The notes beneath the pieces were generated by a model, which saw nothing but the letters and a program-made list of their open reading frames with translations, was not told the DNA's origin and searched no databases. Shown here piece by piece: positions 21,099 through 37,938 of a stretch of DNA of 64,000 nucleotides (positions are counted from its first letter, which is position 1; each line of letters starts with the position of its first letter). This DNA is from Aquanectria penicillioides (lineage: Eukaryota; Ascomycota; Sordariomycetes; Hypocreales; Nectriaceae). The position numbers and the translations under genes are program-made. The DNA lies in NCBI GenBank assembly GCA_003415625.1, contig PYIU01000003.1:1116001-1180000 (forward strand), in the 5' to 3' direction.

Positions 21099-22925
21099 TT
21101 CAGGCTATCAGAATCCAGCAATAGGGGAGGTGGGTGTTGTAGAACTCCTGATGTGACTGATTTCCGAAAAGTTGGTGATGGAGTTTACTGGGAGTCCAGG
21201 CGCAAGCCGAGACGGATTTGATCAAGAGTGAGAAGCCTCAATGCTCCTTGGCATTAAGCAGGAAGAGAAACAATATTCTGCGTCACAAGTTCCGCCATGT
21301 CGATGTAAATAGTGTTAAATATTAAAGGGAAACAAATAAAGAAGCGCAAAAAGAAGAGAAGGGAATGATATGGGACGATGGTGGGTATATGTGAACGAAC
21401 GACTGAGGGAGGCTCGTAGTGAACTGCCCGTTTGAGTCGCCCTACACTTGTGATTGGGCAGTGGACAGAGGCCGGATCTCGGCGTTAATGGGTCCCTTTG
21501 TAAGGTTAGAGGGTCTAGATCACGCACGAGATGGTACCATTTTAGCAGAGATGTTTGTACAGAGATGAGCCGGCGGCGGTGTAAAAGGAGAGGAGGGATT
21601 CAAGTGTGGAGGAGCCATGACCGCCCCGTGGACGATTATGGTTGCGTCATGGGTGTGGATGCAGGGCATGCCAACAGGGAACGACACTGTGGTGGAAACA
21701 GTTAGCATTGCAGGATTTATCTAATGACCCCTGCTGGAAAGCATGTGATAGCGTCGTCAAAAGGGGGCCTTGGATCAGCCGGACCCCTATTGCGAGTTTA
21801 TTGGGCGGCAAAAACGAACTGGGTTTGGATGAAACATTCCGCGAAAACGAGACCTCGATTTCGTGATCGGAGAAGCGTCAAGGTATGATAGAGCTTGATG
21901 TTGGGAGGCTTATTAATTACGTATTTGGTTTTTTGTGCATCTTGGTGGTCAGACGCATCTATTGACAGGTGGGTGTGACACAAGAGTAAACACTTGGCTG
22001 AAATCTTCGAGGAATAGGTATGTAGTATGCAATGCAGCAGGTAAGAAAGAAGCAGAAAGAGAGGGAAGGAGGAAAATATGAATATGTAAATCAAACATGA
22101 TGTCCCTATTGCCTCGGGTGTGGATAGTCCCATCAAGCTTGAGTCCGATATCCTGCTCCGAGAAGAACATGGCAGCGGTGATTCAGGGTTTGCGTGCCAT
22201 TGGGACTCTTCATATGACCTATCCGTGCCGGCGAGCAAGAGCGATTCATGGATCTCTGGACGATCCTATCAAAGCACAATAAGAAACCATCGGAAAGAGC
22301 ATTACTTACTGTGGAGGGTTACATTGGCTATCCATTCGCGTTTTGTGTGCGCCACCTCTCCACCACAAATCCAGATTCCTCGGATACACGACCTGAGGAC
22401 GGAGCCATGTCCCGCAGCACGAGATGGGATGGCATGGAAGCCGGACGAAGCTCGGCCTGGAAGGGGTTGGGTACGTACCTGGTGCATGCCCCAAAGTCAA
22501 AAAAAAAAAAATGCGGGATGCAAGCGCAAGCGCAGCATGGCAAGTGCGGGTGCTGATTGCCCTTTTGCGCCAGTGCCGAGGCCAATTCTCCCCGTCGCTG
22601 GAGCCGCAGCCGACCAACTACTACCAAATCGAACCGAGTCGACTCAAGTCGCGACGAGTGCAACGCACCTTTCTTAGCAATACCACCATCGCAACCGCTG
22701 TTAGGTAAGCTCTCTCCTCTCGATTGTCTTGTTCGCTCCGGTGCCCATCTGACTCTTTCCTGCTTCTAGTTGCGACTGCCTTCTTCGTCTCCGCCCCAGC
22801 CTGCCGACCATGGTCCTATCTCGGCGGGGTGGTTAAGCTTCATCTGTCCTCGCGTTCCTCGACTCCTCGATCCCCGACCGAATTCCCCTCCACGCCCTCC
22901 CTGCGTCCCGCACCGCCATATCACC
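21099..22925. promoter_or_regulatory. Divergent intergenic region lipase / PEX6
   Basis: About 1.8 kb between divergent starts. It contains an A13 run near 22500 and several reading frames of 60-185 codons in multiple overlapping frames near 22100-22700, none with recognisable content. A possible 5' leader intron for PEX6 (GTAAGC near 22705 to CTAG near 22769) is visible but unproven. No defined regulatory sites. Confidence 0.4.
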
Positions 22926-27225
<4,300 letters not shown>

Positions 27226-27445
27226 AGCATTGGCGAGGAGGGGGAGGGAGTGGCACGGAGAGATCATGTTGGGAGAAGAAGGGAAATTTAGACGGCAATG
27301 TTTGTCGGATATACCCCCGAAATCGGGAAACCAGTTCTGGTTCTAGGGCTATGTACACCATATCATCAACTTCTGCATCAACTTCTGCATGCTAGCATGG
27401 ATAATTAAAGACGTCGTCGACCTGCTTGCGTTGCTTCGCTGATGC

Positions 27446-29121
27446 CTATTTCTTTGTCTTGGTATCCGTCGCCTTTGGTGCTGCCACTGCGGGCCTCTTT
27501 GGCTCTTCCTCCTCGTCGCTATCGTCATCATCGCTATCATCATCGCCATCGCTGTCCTCGTCCTCATCTTCCTCATCTTCCTCATCCTCATCCTCATCCT
27601 CATCCTGCTTCTTATCCGTCGCCTTGGGTGCCGCTGCCGCGGGCTTCTTAAGCTCTTCCGTTGGCTTCTTATCCGCTGCCTTGGGCACTGCTGCTAGTGC
27701 GGGTTTATTTGGCTCTTCCTCTTCCTCGTCGCTATCGTCATCATCGCTATCGTCATCATCGCTATCGTCGTCATCGCTGTCGTCGTCATTCTCATCACCC
27801 TCGTCTTCCTTTGCCTTGTCCGCTGCTGCCTTGGACGTCGCCTTGGGCGCTACTGCTGCTGGCTTCTTTGGCTCCTCCTTTGTCTTCACATCCGTCGCCT
27901 TAGGAGGTGCTGCAGCAGGTTTCTTTGGCTCTTCCTCGTCATCATTACTATCATCCTCATCCTCATCTTCATCTTCATCTTCATCTTCATCTTCATCCTC
28001 ACCATCGTCTTCCTCGTCGTCCTCCTCGGAATCTTCTTCAGAATCATCATCGTCGTCGGAATCGTCTTCCGCCTCGGCCTTCTTCTCCAAATCCGGCTCT
28101 TCCTTTATCGCAGCCTTGGCTTCGACCGCCTTGATTTCATCCTCAGTTGCTGAAGCGATAGTGGCGCCATGAAGAGACGCGATGGTGGTGCCCTGTTTCC
28201 ATGTGGCGCTAGTGGGGCTTTGGAGCATGTCCTTCCTGGGATCGGTTCCAGAAGAAGCACCCCATGATCCTGATGTGGGTGACTGAAGGCCCTCGATCTT
28301 GCTAGAGTTGGACGAGCTCTTGGTGGGCGTCTTGGGCTGTGTTTTAGCTTCCTCCCTGCCTTTGGCCTCCTTCTCTTTGGCCCCGTCCTTGCCATAGACC
28401 TTCTCCCGCAGACTCTTCAGGCGAAGCTCCTTAGCCTTTTGCGCTGCCTCATCAGCGACGGAACGGACTGGCAATGCCTTCTGTTCAGGCTCCTTTTTAG
28501 GTTGGGTCATAGATTTATCGGCAGCGACCGCGGCAGCGGCGGCAGCAGCAGCCTTGGCCACGGGCAGGGGAGGGGCCGGAGGAGCGGCGGGGACGGGAGT
28601 GGGCTTTGCAGCGCTGGAGGAGGGTGCTGTGGAGAGAGAGGATGCGATGCCGGCAGAAGCAGCGACCGGTCTCTTCAGAAGAGGTTCAGGGAGTTTATCG
28701 TTGATGGACGGGATGGTGAATTCGTCCATGTAGATCTTGACGTGCATCTTGAGTTCGCCATATTCGTTCCACTCCTCAATCTCGACCAGATCCTATAGAC
28801 CGGAATAACGTTAGCAGACCACCTCTAGATGTCCCAGAGCTCCCTCGGAAGGAAGGGAGAGTATTCGCGACGTACCCCCAAGACGAAGCCCTCTTGGACT
28901 AGGCCGGGAAGCTTCCTCATGCGGCCGCCCTCGTCTTTGCCGGCCCTACGGCCCCAGAGCATACGGGCTTTCTCATCGGTGGCGATATCGACGGCCTTGA
29001 ACGGAACACGGTTGGCACGTAGGATCGTTTCGAGGCGGGAGGTGGCGGTGACGATGTGGGAGGAGCCGGCGGTAAGGGAGGTGAATATGTAGAGGGCGGG
29101 GTCGGTCGAATAGGTCGTCAT
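27446..29121 (-). CDS. SH3BGR-like thioredoxin-fold protein with alternating acidic and Lys/Pro/Ala repeats
   Basis: Two exons: 29121-28876 and 28792-27446, joined by an 83 bp intron with GTACGT donor and TATAG acceptor; 530 residues. The first 110 residues resemble SH3BGR/glutaredoxin-like domains: a beta strand (ALYIFTSL), a helix with SRLETILRANRVPFKAVDI, then DEKARMLWGRRAG and KLPGLVQEGFVLGDLVEIEE. I see no redox CxxC. A Pro/Ala linker and a Lys/Glu segment follow. The final 215 residues alternate blocks of Asp/Glu/Ser with basic modules of the type EEPKKPAAAAPKATD, five recognisable copies. This pattern resembles Nopp140/Srp40-type chaperone tails. The function is not known to me; the fold call is moderate and the repeat description is direct. 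No frameshift. Confidence 0.72.
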
Positions 29122-32100
29122 GATTACGGTTGGCGGGAGGATACGAACGGACTTGCGAGGCGAGGGGTCAAGGACGGACGGTGAGATGATTTATTATCGG
29201 TAGATGTAGGAGCGGGGTTTTCAAGGCGAGAGGGCAGTGTGCATCGCCTAGAGGGAAAGGAGAGACGTGTTGTTGATGTAGTTGTTGCTGCAGCTGTGGA
29301 AGTTGTTGAGGTGGTTTAAGGAGAAGCGGTGGATTGGCGTTTGGCGTTGTGACAGGTTGGCTCCTGAATTGAGCCTCCTGAGACTTCCCCTTCCCACCTC
29401 AGGTACATACATACCTACCTGCCGAAAGCATAGGCGCCGCCTACTGGACATAATTTCCTCGGCTTAGCACAGCGATAGTGAAGCAAGAAGGAAACTTATG
29501 ATGTGCGGGGGGCGGGGCAGCTGTGAGCTGCACCCATCCCTCAGTGAATTTGCACCAGGACGCTACGTATCAGTGCATACGGAGTATATGCGTACAAGCC
29601 TAGTGCTGCACTGCGTTGAAGACAAACTGGTTTGTGACAGGGGCTTTGTTGGGTCGAGTGATGACGAAATATTGTGTCTTGGACACACGGCTGGCTTGCA
29701 TTGCAGCCCAGCAAACGCCACATTTAAAAAAAAAATAAAAAATAAAAAAGGGGAGGGGGAGGGGGAAGAAGGAATTGTGAGATGAAATGATTTTGAATTG
29801 ATCGCATCGCCCTGTATGTCGAGTTTGGGGTGTCTGGTTCACCCTCTGATATTGTTCCATTAGGCCTTCTAGCTTGACTTTGGGCCAGCTGCTGCAGACA
29901 CAGCCGCGCCCAGGGAACGTCATCAGACACCAACCTGCAGCCATCCCCATGACAGCACAAGCCAGAACACGACACAACACAACGCCACAAGACATGGAAA
30001 ACAATAACACGCCCCCCCCCCCCCCCCCCAAAAAAAAAATATGCGAACGAGAAACAGAAACCATTTCGATGTTCCTCTGATATCGTACCCAACCCAGAAT
30101 TCTGTTTTGAAATAGCATCCACCTGCACACGAGCTCATCCATCACAAGGAAGCACATCCATCGTCACCAACGACTATTCCATCACTGAGCCTCTTGTCGT
30201 ATATCTGTTTCACCGATCCTCATCCGTAACGTCGGGCTGTGCCGAGCAACGAGTAGGAGCGAGCGCTGATGCTGACGGGACCTGCAGTGCGTTTCGTTCG
30301 CCCCGCTGCCACGCAACGCAACCACACATGAGAGCCTCTCTCCAACCATTCCTTCCTTCTTGTCTTTAGGCGTTCTTACGGAGTAAAAAGGGAGGTACGG
30401 TGCCACAATTCTCCAGCTTGCTTTTCTACTGCAAATTCCCTCCCATTTTCTCACCTGCTTTTCTTAATCTTCTTCCCCTTTCTTAGATCCACGTCGTTGA
30501 TGCTTCTTTGTTCTGCCCACCGTCCATCCTCGCTTTCGTCGACCGCCATGGCCTCTCCGCTGAGACACTGCTCCACCGCCCTCGCCCACGCTCGAAACCG
30601 CTGCCGGCCGCACCGAACAGCACACTGACAAAGAGCTACCGCTATGAAACGCGAACCCCATTGTCTTTCTCTTTCAAAGGGCCGGATCTCCCCAGTGTCT
30701 AAAGCAAGCAGATCGAAGCGGCCACTACACCAAGCTTAGGATAAAGACCGGCCAGGGAAGCAAGCAAGTTGGAGGCGAACCCGGGATCCCGGGAGCCTGG
30801 ACTCCCAGGTTGTGACTGTTGTCGTCGTCGTCGCCTCACTCCGGCTCCACTGCTATCATCCCTATTGTCTAGTATCTCCGGTGGATGTTGTCCACAGGCC
30901 AATGCTAATGATTCCATTATTAGAGTTCCCACATGCTTTTATTTGCTGCTCATTTCGCATATGTCTCTCGGCCATGCAAAGGAGACAATCCTACATTGCT
31001 CCTATGGTGTCCCCAAGCTCCTCTCCCGCATCAAGGGCGATGGCTTTTCTGAGGAGATACACACTAGGCATTTCTTGGACAAGCAGTGCCTGTCTCCCAT
31101 GTTACCCCTGGCTAGCAGGCTTAGCTGGCGTTCTGGCCTCAGGGGTAAACAAACATCTCCTTTTTTCTCCTCGGTGTGGCAACAAGCTACACCGTTGGCC
31201 CTTCCGTGGGTGGCGCTATGGTTGTGGCCTCTAGGGCAACGCTTTGCGGCTGGAAAGCGTCCATTGATTGTGGATGGGATATCGCAAGTGCGTTACAATC
31301 CGCATTACCGCTGCACGACTCCTCAACTCATGGCGCTGGACCCCTTGTTCTCGTCCGACTCTCCTCTCGGCTCTGCGTGGTGGATTAATTGCTCTCTCAG
31401 AAGAATACCACGGCCGCGCGTTTCAGAGCCTTGACCAGCGCGGTTGGCGCACCGTATCAGTGGCACGCTCAGATAGTGTCCCCTGGCAGGCGATGAGGGG
31501 GCACGGAGATTGTCGTGTCTCCCCCGGCACAGAAGTGACCTAGAACCTGCTCATATGTCGCAATCCCGGCCGAGGCCTGTGACTTGTGTGAAGTCACACA
31601 AATAAAAGAAAAAGGAAAAAAAAAAAAAGAGTCATTTAGTTTTTTTATTTTATTTCGTTCTATTTTCTTCTCTCATGCGCCCGGATCCAATCAATGGCAG
31701 TGCCCGATTTGCTGCGGTTTGCCGAAGGAAGCAAGCTCTTCACTCGTTGGCTCACCGTGGGTGGATCCCACCACCACTATCCAATCTCGACAAACCGCGC
31801 AACTAAGAGCAACAGGAAGAGAGCTAAAGTCTTGGCCTTTCGCACCGGCCACCCGCCGGGCACGGCCGCAAAACCACACAAGGCCCCAGCAAAACGTGGC
31901 CGTGGTCTATCGGGGCAAGCCATGATTGGCGAGACGCAGTTTAATTCGAGCAGACAACGCGTCCTTGCAGGGAGCCGTCAGGGGCCGAAAGAAACTTAGG
32001 CCAGGGCTGCGGAGTATGATCCAGGAACAGACCAGTGAGAGTTGCAGTTGAGAGGCCCTACCACGATCCAGGGCAGGGTTCTGGCCCCGGACAGATCCAA

Positions 32101-32484
32101 TCATGACGGCCGCGGTGGATGCAAGGCACCAGGCACTTTGATGGATTGCCGGGGCTAACTGCTACCAGGCCATTGCCCAACAAGCCAGGGCTCATGAGGT
32201 GACCAGCGACAACGCACCCAGGCATTGGCAGAGATTTCCCGTCCGTCGAAAAACTACAAGTCCCGCTCACACCCGCTCTCTTGCTTCCTTCGTTCCTCTT
32301 GTTTTCCTCAACCTTGCATCTGTCTTGACGACGAGTTTCAGTCATTCCTTGACCAAATCAGCTTGTGCTTTCAGCACCTCACTCTCTTTACTCGCCAACA
32401 ACTCGTTTTTTCAGACTCTTTTTTGAGCCAAACACCGTTCTCTCAGACTCACCAGCACAAACTCGTCGTACGACAATCATCAAA
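29122..32484. other. 3.4 kb intergenic region with long C and A tracts
   Basis: The region lies between divergent starts (SH3BGR-like and the wall protein gene). It carries an A/T-rich then G-rich patch near 29725-29770, C18 followed by A10 at 30012-30039, and TACGGAGTA at 29578-29586 and 30377-30385. The longest forward frame (30769-31434, 221 codons) has no recognisable domain or signal and is not called. The 32160-32480 part is CT-rich, like the leader of a highly expressed fungal gene. Confidence 0.45.
30012..30039. repeat. C18-A10 homopolymer junction
   Basis: Direct count from the sequence: 18 C (30012-30029) followed at once by 10 A (30030-30039). Length is likely to be unstable or inaccurate. 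Confidence 0.9.
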
Positions 32485-33033
32485 ATGCGTTTCTCCGTCC
32501 TCTCCGTCCTTGCTGGCGCTTCGCTCGCCGCTGCCGCCGTTGCCCCCGCTGGCGAGCAGACCACCACTCTGACCTCCACCACCACCAAGGTCATCACTCT
32601 TACTGCTTGCCCCGACACTGTCACCAACTGCCCTTACCGCACCACCACTTCCACCCAGGTCGTTGTCACCACCTCGACCTCCAAGTGGATCCCCACCACC
32701 ACCCCCTCTGTGGCCCCCGTTGTCAACACCACCTGCAGCACCAGCACCAGCAGCATTTACACTCCTCCTGCTCCCCCCAAGTCCACCTACTACCCTGCCG
32801 GTAACACCACCAAGACCGCTGGTCCCACTGCTCCCATCACCTACAGCACTCCCGTCACTCTCCCCACCACCCTTGTTGCTAGCAATGGCAACGGTGCTGG
32901 TTCCACTGCTGCTGGCTCCAAGACCGGTTCTTCCTCTGCTCCCACTGTCGTCACTGGCGCTGCCAACGGCCTCGTTGCCCAGTCTGGCTTCGTCGGCGCT
33001 GCCGTCGTCGCTGCCATGGTTGCCCTCTTCTAA
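32485..33033 (+). CDS. GPI-anchored Ser/Thr-rich cell wall protein
   Basis: A single exon of 182 residues. The N-terminus MRFSVLSVLAGASLAAAAVA is a signal peptide. The mature part is dominated by Thr, Ser, Pro and Val, with TTKVITLTACPDTVTNCPYR containing the only early cysteines, then TTCSTSTSS, and a Pro/Tyr stretch. The C-terminus has a small-residue site (GAANG) followed by a hydrophobic tail (SGFVGAAVVAAMVALF) that ends the protein, the standard GPI attachment signal. Codons are strongly C-ending (ACC, GTC, GCC), suggesting high expression. It resembles clock-controlled and other wall proteins of Sordariomycetes in layout, but I do not assign an orthologue. It should be heavily O-glycosylated and attached to the wall. 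The start fits the CAAAATGC context. Confidence 0.85.
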   Translation: MRFSVLSVLAGASLAAAAVAPAGEQTTTLTSTTTKVITLTACPDTVTNCPYRTTTSTQVVVTTSTSKWIPTTTPSVAPVVNTTCSTSTSSIYTPPAPPKSTYYPAGNTTKTAGPTAPITYSTPVTLPTTLVASNGNGAGSTAAGSKTGSSSAPTVVTGAANGLVAQSGFVGAAVVAAMVALF

Positions 33034-33540
33034 GCAACTGGTCATGTCGGGTATGGTTGATGTGGTTTCACTTTTTCTTCTTCACTTCCACTTGTGAATA
33101 TTATACCACCGTTTTTCTTTGGGGACGGACGCTTGGAGAATATTGGGATGGGCGACACTGTTTGCTTGTTGGGAGACTATACAAAACCTTTTTCGCAACC
33201 TTTGGGCTACCTAGTAGCACCTGGTCCCTTGCAGGCCATTGGAACTGGCGCACTACACCAGCGTGGAGTTTTTCTGCGGCGACCTGTATTGTATAGACGT
33301 ACAGTTGCCATTTTTTCTGGGAGATACCTAAGTCAATGTTGGAAATGTACAAATTCAACCCACTGGTGTCACTTGTCGTGTTTCGTCTCATGTGTTTTAT
33401 TCTATGTATATGTGTGTAGCCACCTAATAATTGTGTCGGCCCTCGAGAGAAGTGGACGTGTGCCTCAGTGACACTGTAATAGTTCCCGTGTGTCTACATG
33501 TCTGTTTTATCTGTCTATAAGTGCGAGTGAGGGAACAAGA

Positions 33541-33632
33541 GAGTAAAGGAGTGTGTGGGTGTGTATGTGAGTTGTGTGTGTTGATGTGTGTACTGTGTAC
33601 GTGCGTGTGTGTGCGCACGTGTATGTGTCAAA
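33541..33632. repeat. GT-rich microsatellite
   Basis: A run of GTGTGT-type repeats broken by A and C (for example GTGTGTGTGTGCGCACGTG), lying about 0.5 kb downstream of the wall protein gene. Alternating purine-pyrimidine sequence. Confidence 0.8.
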
Positions 33633-34205
33633 AGGCCTGTACAATGTCTAGCCGTGGGTGTGTTTCCGCTGTTTCCACAAGGGACAACGACAATACCCAT
33701 TCTCCCCCCGACTCTCTGATTGTTTCATTGTTTCCAGCCTCTGCGCGTGGCTTATTGGTGTTATTGTGTCACCCTTGGAAACACGATGAGGCCTGACCGC
33801 AATTCCCTTTACAACGCCCGCCCATTATGCGGCTTTATTATTAACGGAAGAGCCGATGGATAGCGGGTTGACTTGTCAGTCCTTGCGGCTTATTTGACTC
33901 ATAATAATGGTTACTTCTTCGTCTCTGTACGCGCATGGCACGGACTCCAAGAGCCTGGTTCTGTCATCTGTCGATTGCACTCCTCCCACGAGACCAGTCG
34001 TGCAGCGTATATCATGCGCACGGCAGACTTCTAGGCCTCACTGTGCCAATGCGATGCGGTTCTCTTGTCTTCGCCACAGCCGCTCGAGTTTGCCACTGGC
34101 CGTGATAGGGTTGAGTGAGTTCCGAGCGCAGCGTCACGTGCGTCGTCCTCCGTTCGAACAAGGCGAAAAAAAAAAACAATTGTGCAACTCATTGGTGAAG
34201 GAGAT

Positions 34206-34208
<3 letters not shown>

Positions 34209-34236
<28 letters not shown>
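34209..34236. repeat. G28 homopolymer
   Basis: Twenty-eight consecutive G counted directly. Such a tract can form G-quadruplexes and is also prone to assembly artefacts. Confidence 0.9.
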
Positions 34237-35092
34237 CGCGAAAGAAAAGGGTCTCACCTTGGCTCACCTCTCTTTTGGCCTTGCCGCCTTTTCGTCGTTT
34301 TTTTTTGTCCTTCGTCCTTGTTGGCTGATGGGGGAATTTCCTGAGCCGTTTTCGCGTTGTTGGATGCACAAGAGAAGCGCATGCGCGTTACATTGAAAAG
34401 GTGCTGGACAAATTGTTCCGACCTTCCCCTCTGGGTAGGTGCCTAGTTGATGCACAGCACGAGGCGGGTGAGGAGGCCAAAAATAAAAACAAAACTGAAA
34501 GAGACAAAATAGTGGTAGTACGGGGAGAGGAGTGGGAGCAGAGAAGAAGCAGGAACAAACACCCCAGGCCAGCTGAGTAAGTCAGCTAGCTAGGTATGTC
34601 GTCGTGTCTTTCAGCTGGTGAAGGATCTTGTGTCGGACCACTGACGACACCACCTACATCAACTCAAAGACGATGGTGGATGAAAAGCCACCAACACAAC
34701 CAACCATCGTCGTCACCAAAAGACCATGGCCGACGCAACATCGGCTGCACCCTCCGCCCTTGGCCGCCCTCCCTTTCCATACCCGAGGGACTGTGTCGGA
34801 GTTCGGATTGGCTTTTCGACCCACCTTTCACCGCGGATGAGGCGTAGATGGTTTTTCCCCGTTTGGAGTTTGGAGTCTGATAGTTACCCCCGTCCCCCTC
34901 CATCGGCCGTTTTTTTTCCTATGGCGTGCAGCGTTTCGTTGCTTTTCCGTTCACTGTTGAGCCCTGCCGCCATTGGCTTGCACATGTCAGCGCCCGCACT
35001 GCAGCTACAAGTACACTACACCACACACGACAGCAGCACGTTGCTCAGGGTCGTTTTCTTACCACCACCAAAGGCACCCTTGTGTGAGTGTC

Positions 35093-35136
35093 TTTTTTTT
35101 TTAATTTTTTTTTAATTTTTTAATTTTTTTTTTTTA
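35093..35136. repeat. T-rich tract with regularly placed AA
   Basis: Four T runs of 6 to 13 bases separated by AA pairs. A poly(dT)-type nucleosome-disfavouring element is possible, but no gene start lies nearby. Confidence 0.8.
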
Positions 35137-37550
35137 TGTTTCTTCCTTTTCCGTTCTCTTCGGTGCCTGGCCCTTGTTTCAATGAAACACACCCCCTCCA
35201 TTCGCAATCACTTGCCATTTCTGATGGCTTTTGGGATGTCCTTGGCTCAGGTGATGCCTCGATGGCTGAGATCGATCCATGTACGATGATGGAAGTACCA
35301 CGTCACTACGCCTATAGCCGAGCCGAGATCGTTGTAGAGACGGAAGCGGAAGGGAAGACACACAAAAACAACTAATCAATCCTCCTCTTCGTCCTGCTTT
35401 CCACCAATGCCGCTGCCGTTGCCGTTGCCGTTGCCACTACCGCTACCACCAACCGTCAACGGCCCGGTCTTGCGCACGCGAGAGAACCAGAGAGCTCCGG
35501 GAAAGGCTTGCGAAAAGAGAGGGGGAAACAGAAGGGCGCTATGACATGATATGACATGGCATGACATGACAGCTCGACTTGGGTCGTTGCGTCGTCGACC
35601 CTCTCTTCCCCCTCCCCCATCTCGTTTCAACCTAGCCGTGCAACTATTTGCGCTGAGACCCGGAGCCGTCGCCAAGTGACGTTGCCCGAACACCTTAGCC
35701 TCGCAGCGCCTAGTCACCACTAACCGCGCATTGGCCCGTTGTCGCGCTGGAACCTGATCGTCGCCGGACGTACAGCGCATACATCCGGTTCTGGGGGCGC
35801 TGTCACCTGTCTGCGGGAGAACTAATTACCTGTTATGGGTTTACAGAATGAACTGTCTTGCTGCCTGTTGCCCCCTTTGGTTCCTGCTGGCTCTCTGTCG
35901 TTGAAGTGGCTGCAGTGCCCAATTCGGGATATCCGCCACACAGACCCCGTCCTCTCTCTATCATGAAACAAGACACCTAGTTTCCAATCATGGCTTTGAT
36001 TAAATATTCGATTTTTATTCCTTTCATGCTTTTTTTTCCTTTTGTGGTTTTTTTTGCCAAGTTTCCATGTGGCAATGTAAGTGGATCTCCGCTAGTTATG
36101 CACTGCATCCGTTATTTGGGGGATGACCACCCTTGTTTCTTTTCTGGCCCCCCCCCCCCATTCTCTACCTCCCTCTAGAATCGACAAGAGAGCCTCCTTG
36201 CTGTTTCTTCAGCGGGTTGATGGCATCACCTATACCCACCAGGGTCCTTGCTGCGTTCCGTTGCATTCCGCTGTAATTTCGCTCACCGTCTCGTGGCGCC
36301 TGCCTGCTCTCTCGTTGTCTCTTTGCCTCTTTGTTCCTGTGTCCGTCTGCCTTTGCATGTTTCTGTTCATGTGTCCATTGAGATGCATAGTTCCGTTCTA
36401 GTCCACTCCGTTGGCAACGTACCAACCCCCCTTTTGGGAGGTAAGCTGCACCATCCACTCCTAGACTGCCGGCCCAAATATCCAAGCGTCGGTAATTGCT
36501 GTTGTAAAGAAATGACTTCCCTTGTCCCTCTCCCATGATCCCAGAAAAACTGTCTTGGGGGCCAAAGAAAAGAAAAAGAAAAAAAGAAGAAATAAGAAAG
36601 GAAAAAGGAAAAAGAAAAAAGAAAAATCAAACGTTGTCTTAAGCGCCAGCTCGTGCATCGTCGTCACAATGCACGCCCCCTCCACCACCTCCCCACATCC
36701 ATCACCTGTTCGGCTCATGGGCGGCAGGTAGTTGTTTCGCCTCCACGCATCAGTTCCCGCTTTCAAATCCTGCCCTCCTTGCCTGCAACTCTTCTCCAAT
36801 TAGGTCTCTGCCATTATGTTTCGTGATTCAACCAGACCCGTTCCTCGGTGGGCCGGAAGCATGACTCCCGGGCGGCCGGCCACGGTTCAACATCGAAAAC
36901 TCCATCATCGGGTTTTCTTGTTCGGGGGTTGGTTGTGAGGACAATAATTTAGTCCAATTCTTTTTCTCTCTCTTGACTCCCAACGTTTCTTAGCGGGTAT
37001 TCGTGGCTCCTTGTGCTTCTACCGAGAGAACACGAAGCAGAGACAGGAATGGCATGGATAGGAGGAGGAAGAAGAGGGAGAATAGATGTTGACTCAAGGA
37101 CACTGTCCTATGGCGCACATCTTACAGAGGCTATCGTTCGGCTGAGCCGGGTTGAAGCAGTTGTGAATGGCATTGTGTTCACAGAGCCCATTGGCATAAT
37201 CGACAAGTTCCGAAGCGCCCCCATTGTTTTTGAGCTGGTGGAGGGAGAAGAACAGATAGACTGGCCGTTACACGGCATGCAGCACTTAGAAGAAGGTGCC
37301 ATTGCTTAAGACAGAAAAGATGGTGATAGATAGACTTTCCAGTCGATGGGTCTTGCTGTAACGTCGGATGGGTAGAGCGTGAGGTTGAGGAGTCGAGGCT
37401 TGAGAACTCAGTCGAACGGTATTGAGCAACCGGCAGTCTTTTATTTGAGAAGCGTATGGTCGGTGAAGGGGCAGTATGTGAGAAATGAGGCAATGAGTAT
37501 CCAAACCCAGACAATTGGACAGTAGGGTATAGTATGGGTAGGTAAGAGGA

Positions 37551-37594
37551 GGTGTGGTGTGGTGTGGTGTGGTGTGTTGTGATGTGGTGTGGTG
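37551..37594. repeat. GGTGT pentanucleotide tandem array
   Basis: About eight units of GGTGT/GTGTG with two interruptions (TTGTGAT), seen directly. Confidence 0.8.
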
Positions 37595-37938
37595 GCGTTT
37601 TGGATAGCTGGTGTCAGAGAAGAAGACTCAACGGAAGAGGCGCAACGGAAAAAGAAAGAAAAGAAAAAAGGTAGGAGGTGGCAAAAAAAAGAGTCAAGCA
37701 AAGACGTGAGAAAGGGGAAGGCCCGGGGCTCTTGTATGCCGGGAGGGGAAAGGAGAAGAAGAGCGAGGGCAAGAGAGCCCAAGAGACGTCTGCTTTTCAA
37801 ATCGGACTTGCCCAAGCTGTCACTTCTGATGAGTCGGCGGGGCGGGCTGTCAGCGGGTTATTATGTAGGTAGGGCTGAAAAGAGAGAACAAAAACCACGG
37901 CGACAGGATTTTGGCATCTAGATCTGGCGTCTGCTGCA

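Noticed and set aside
22120..22677. Forward 185-codon frame upstream of PEX6
   Set aside because: It reads through a poly-A run, three frames are open in parallel, and it has no domain; treated as leader/intergenic.
30769..31434. Forward 221-codon reading frame considered as a gene
   Set aside because: No domain, signal or consistent composition; overlapping frames of similar length in the same place; no splice support.
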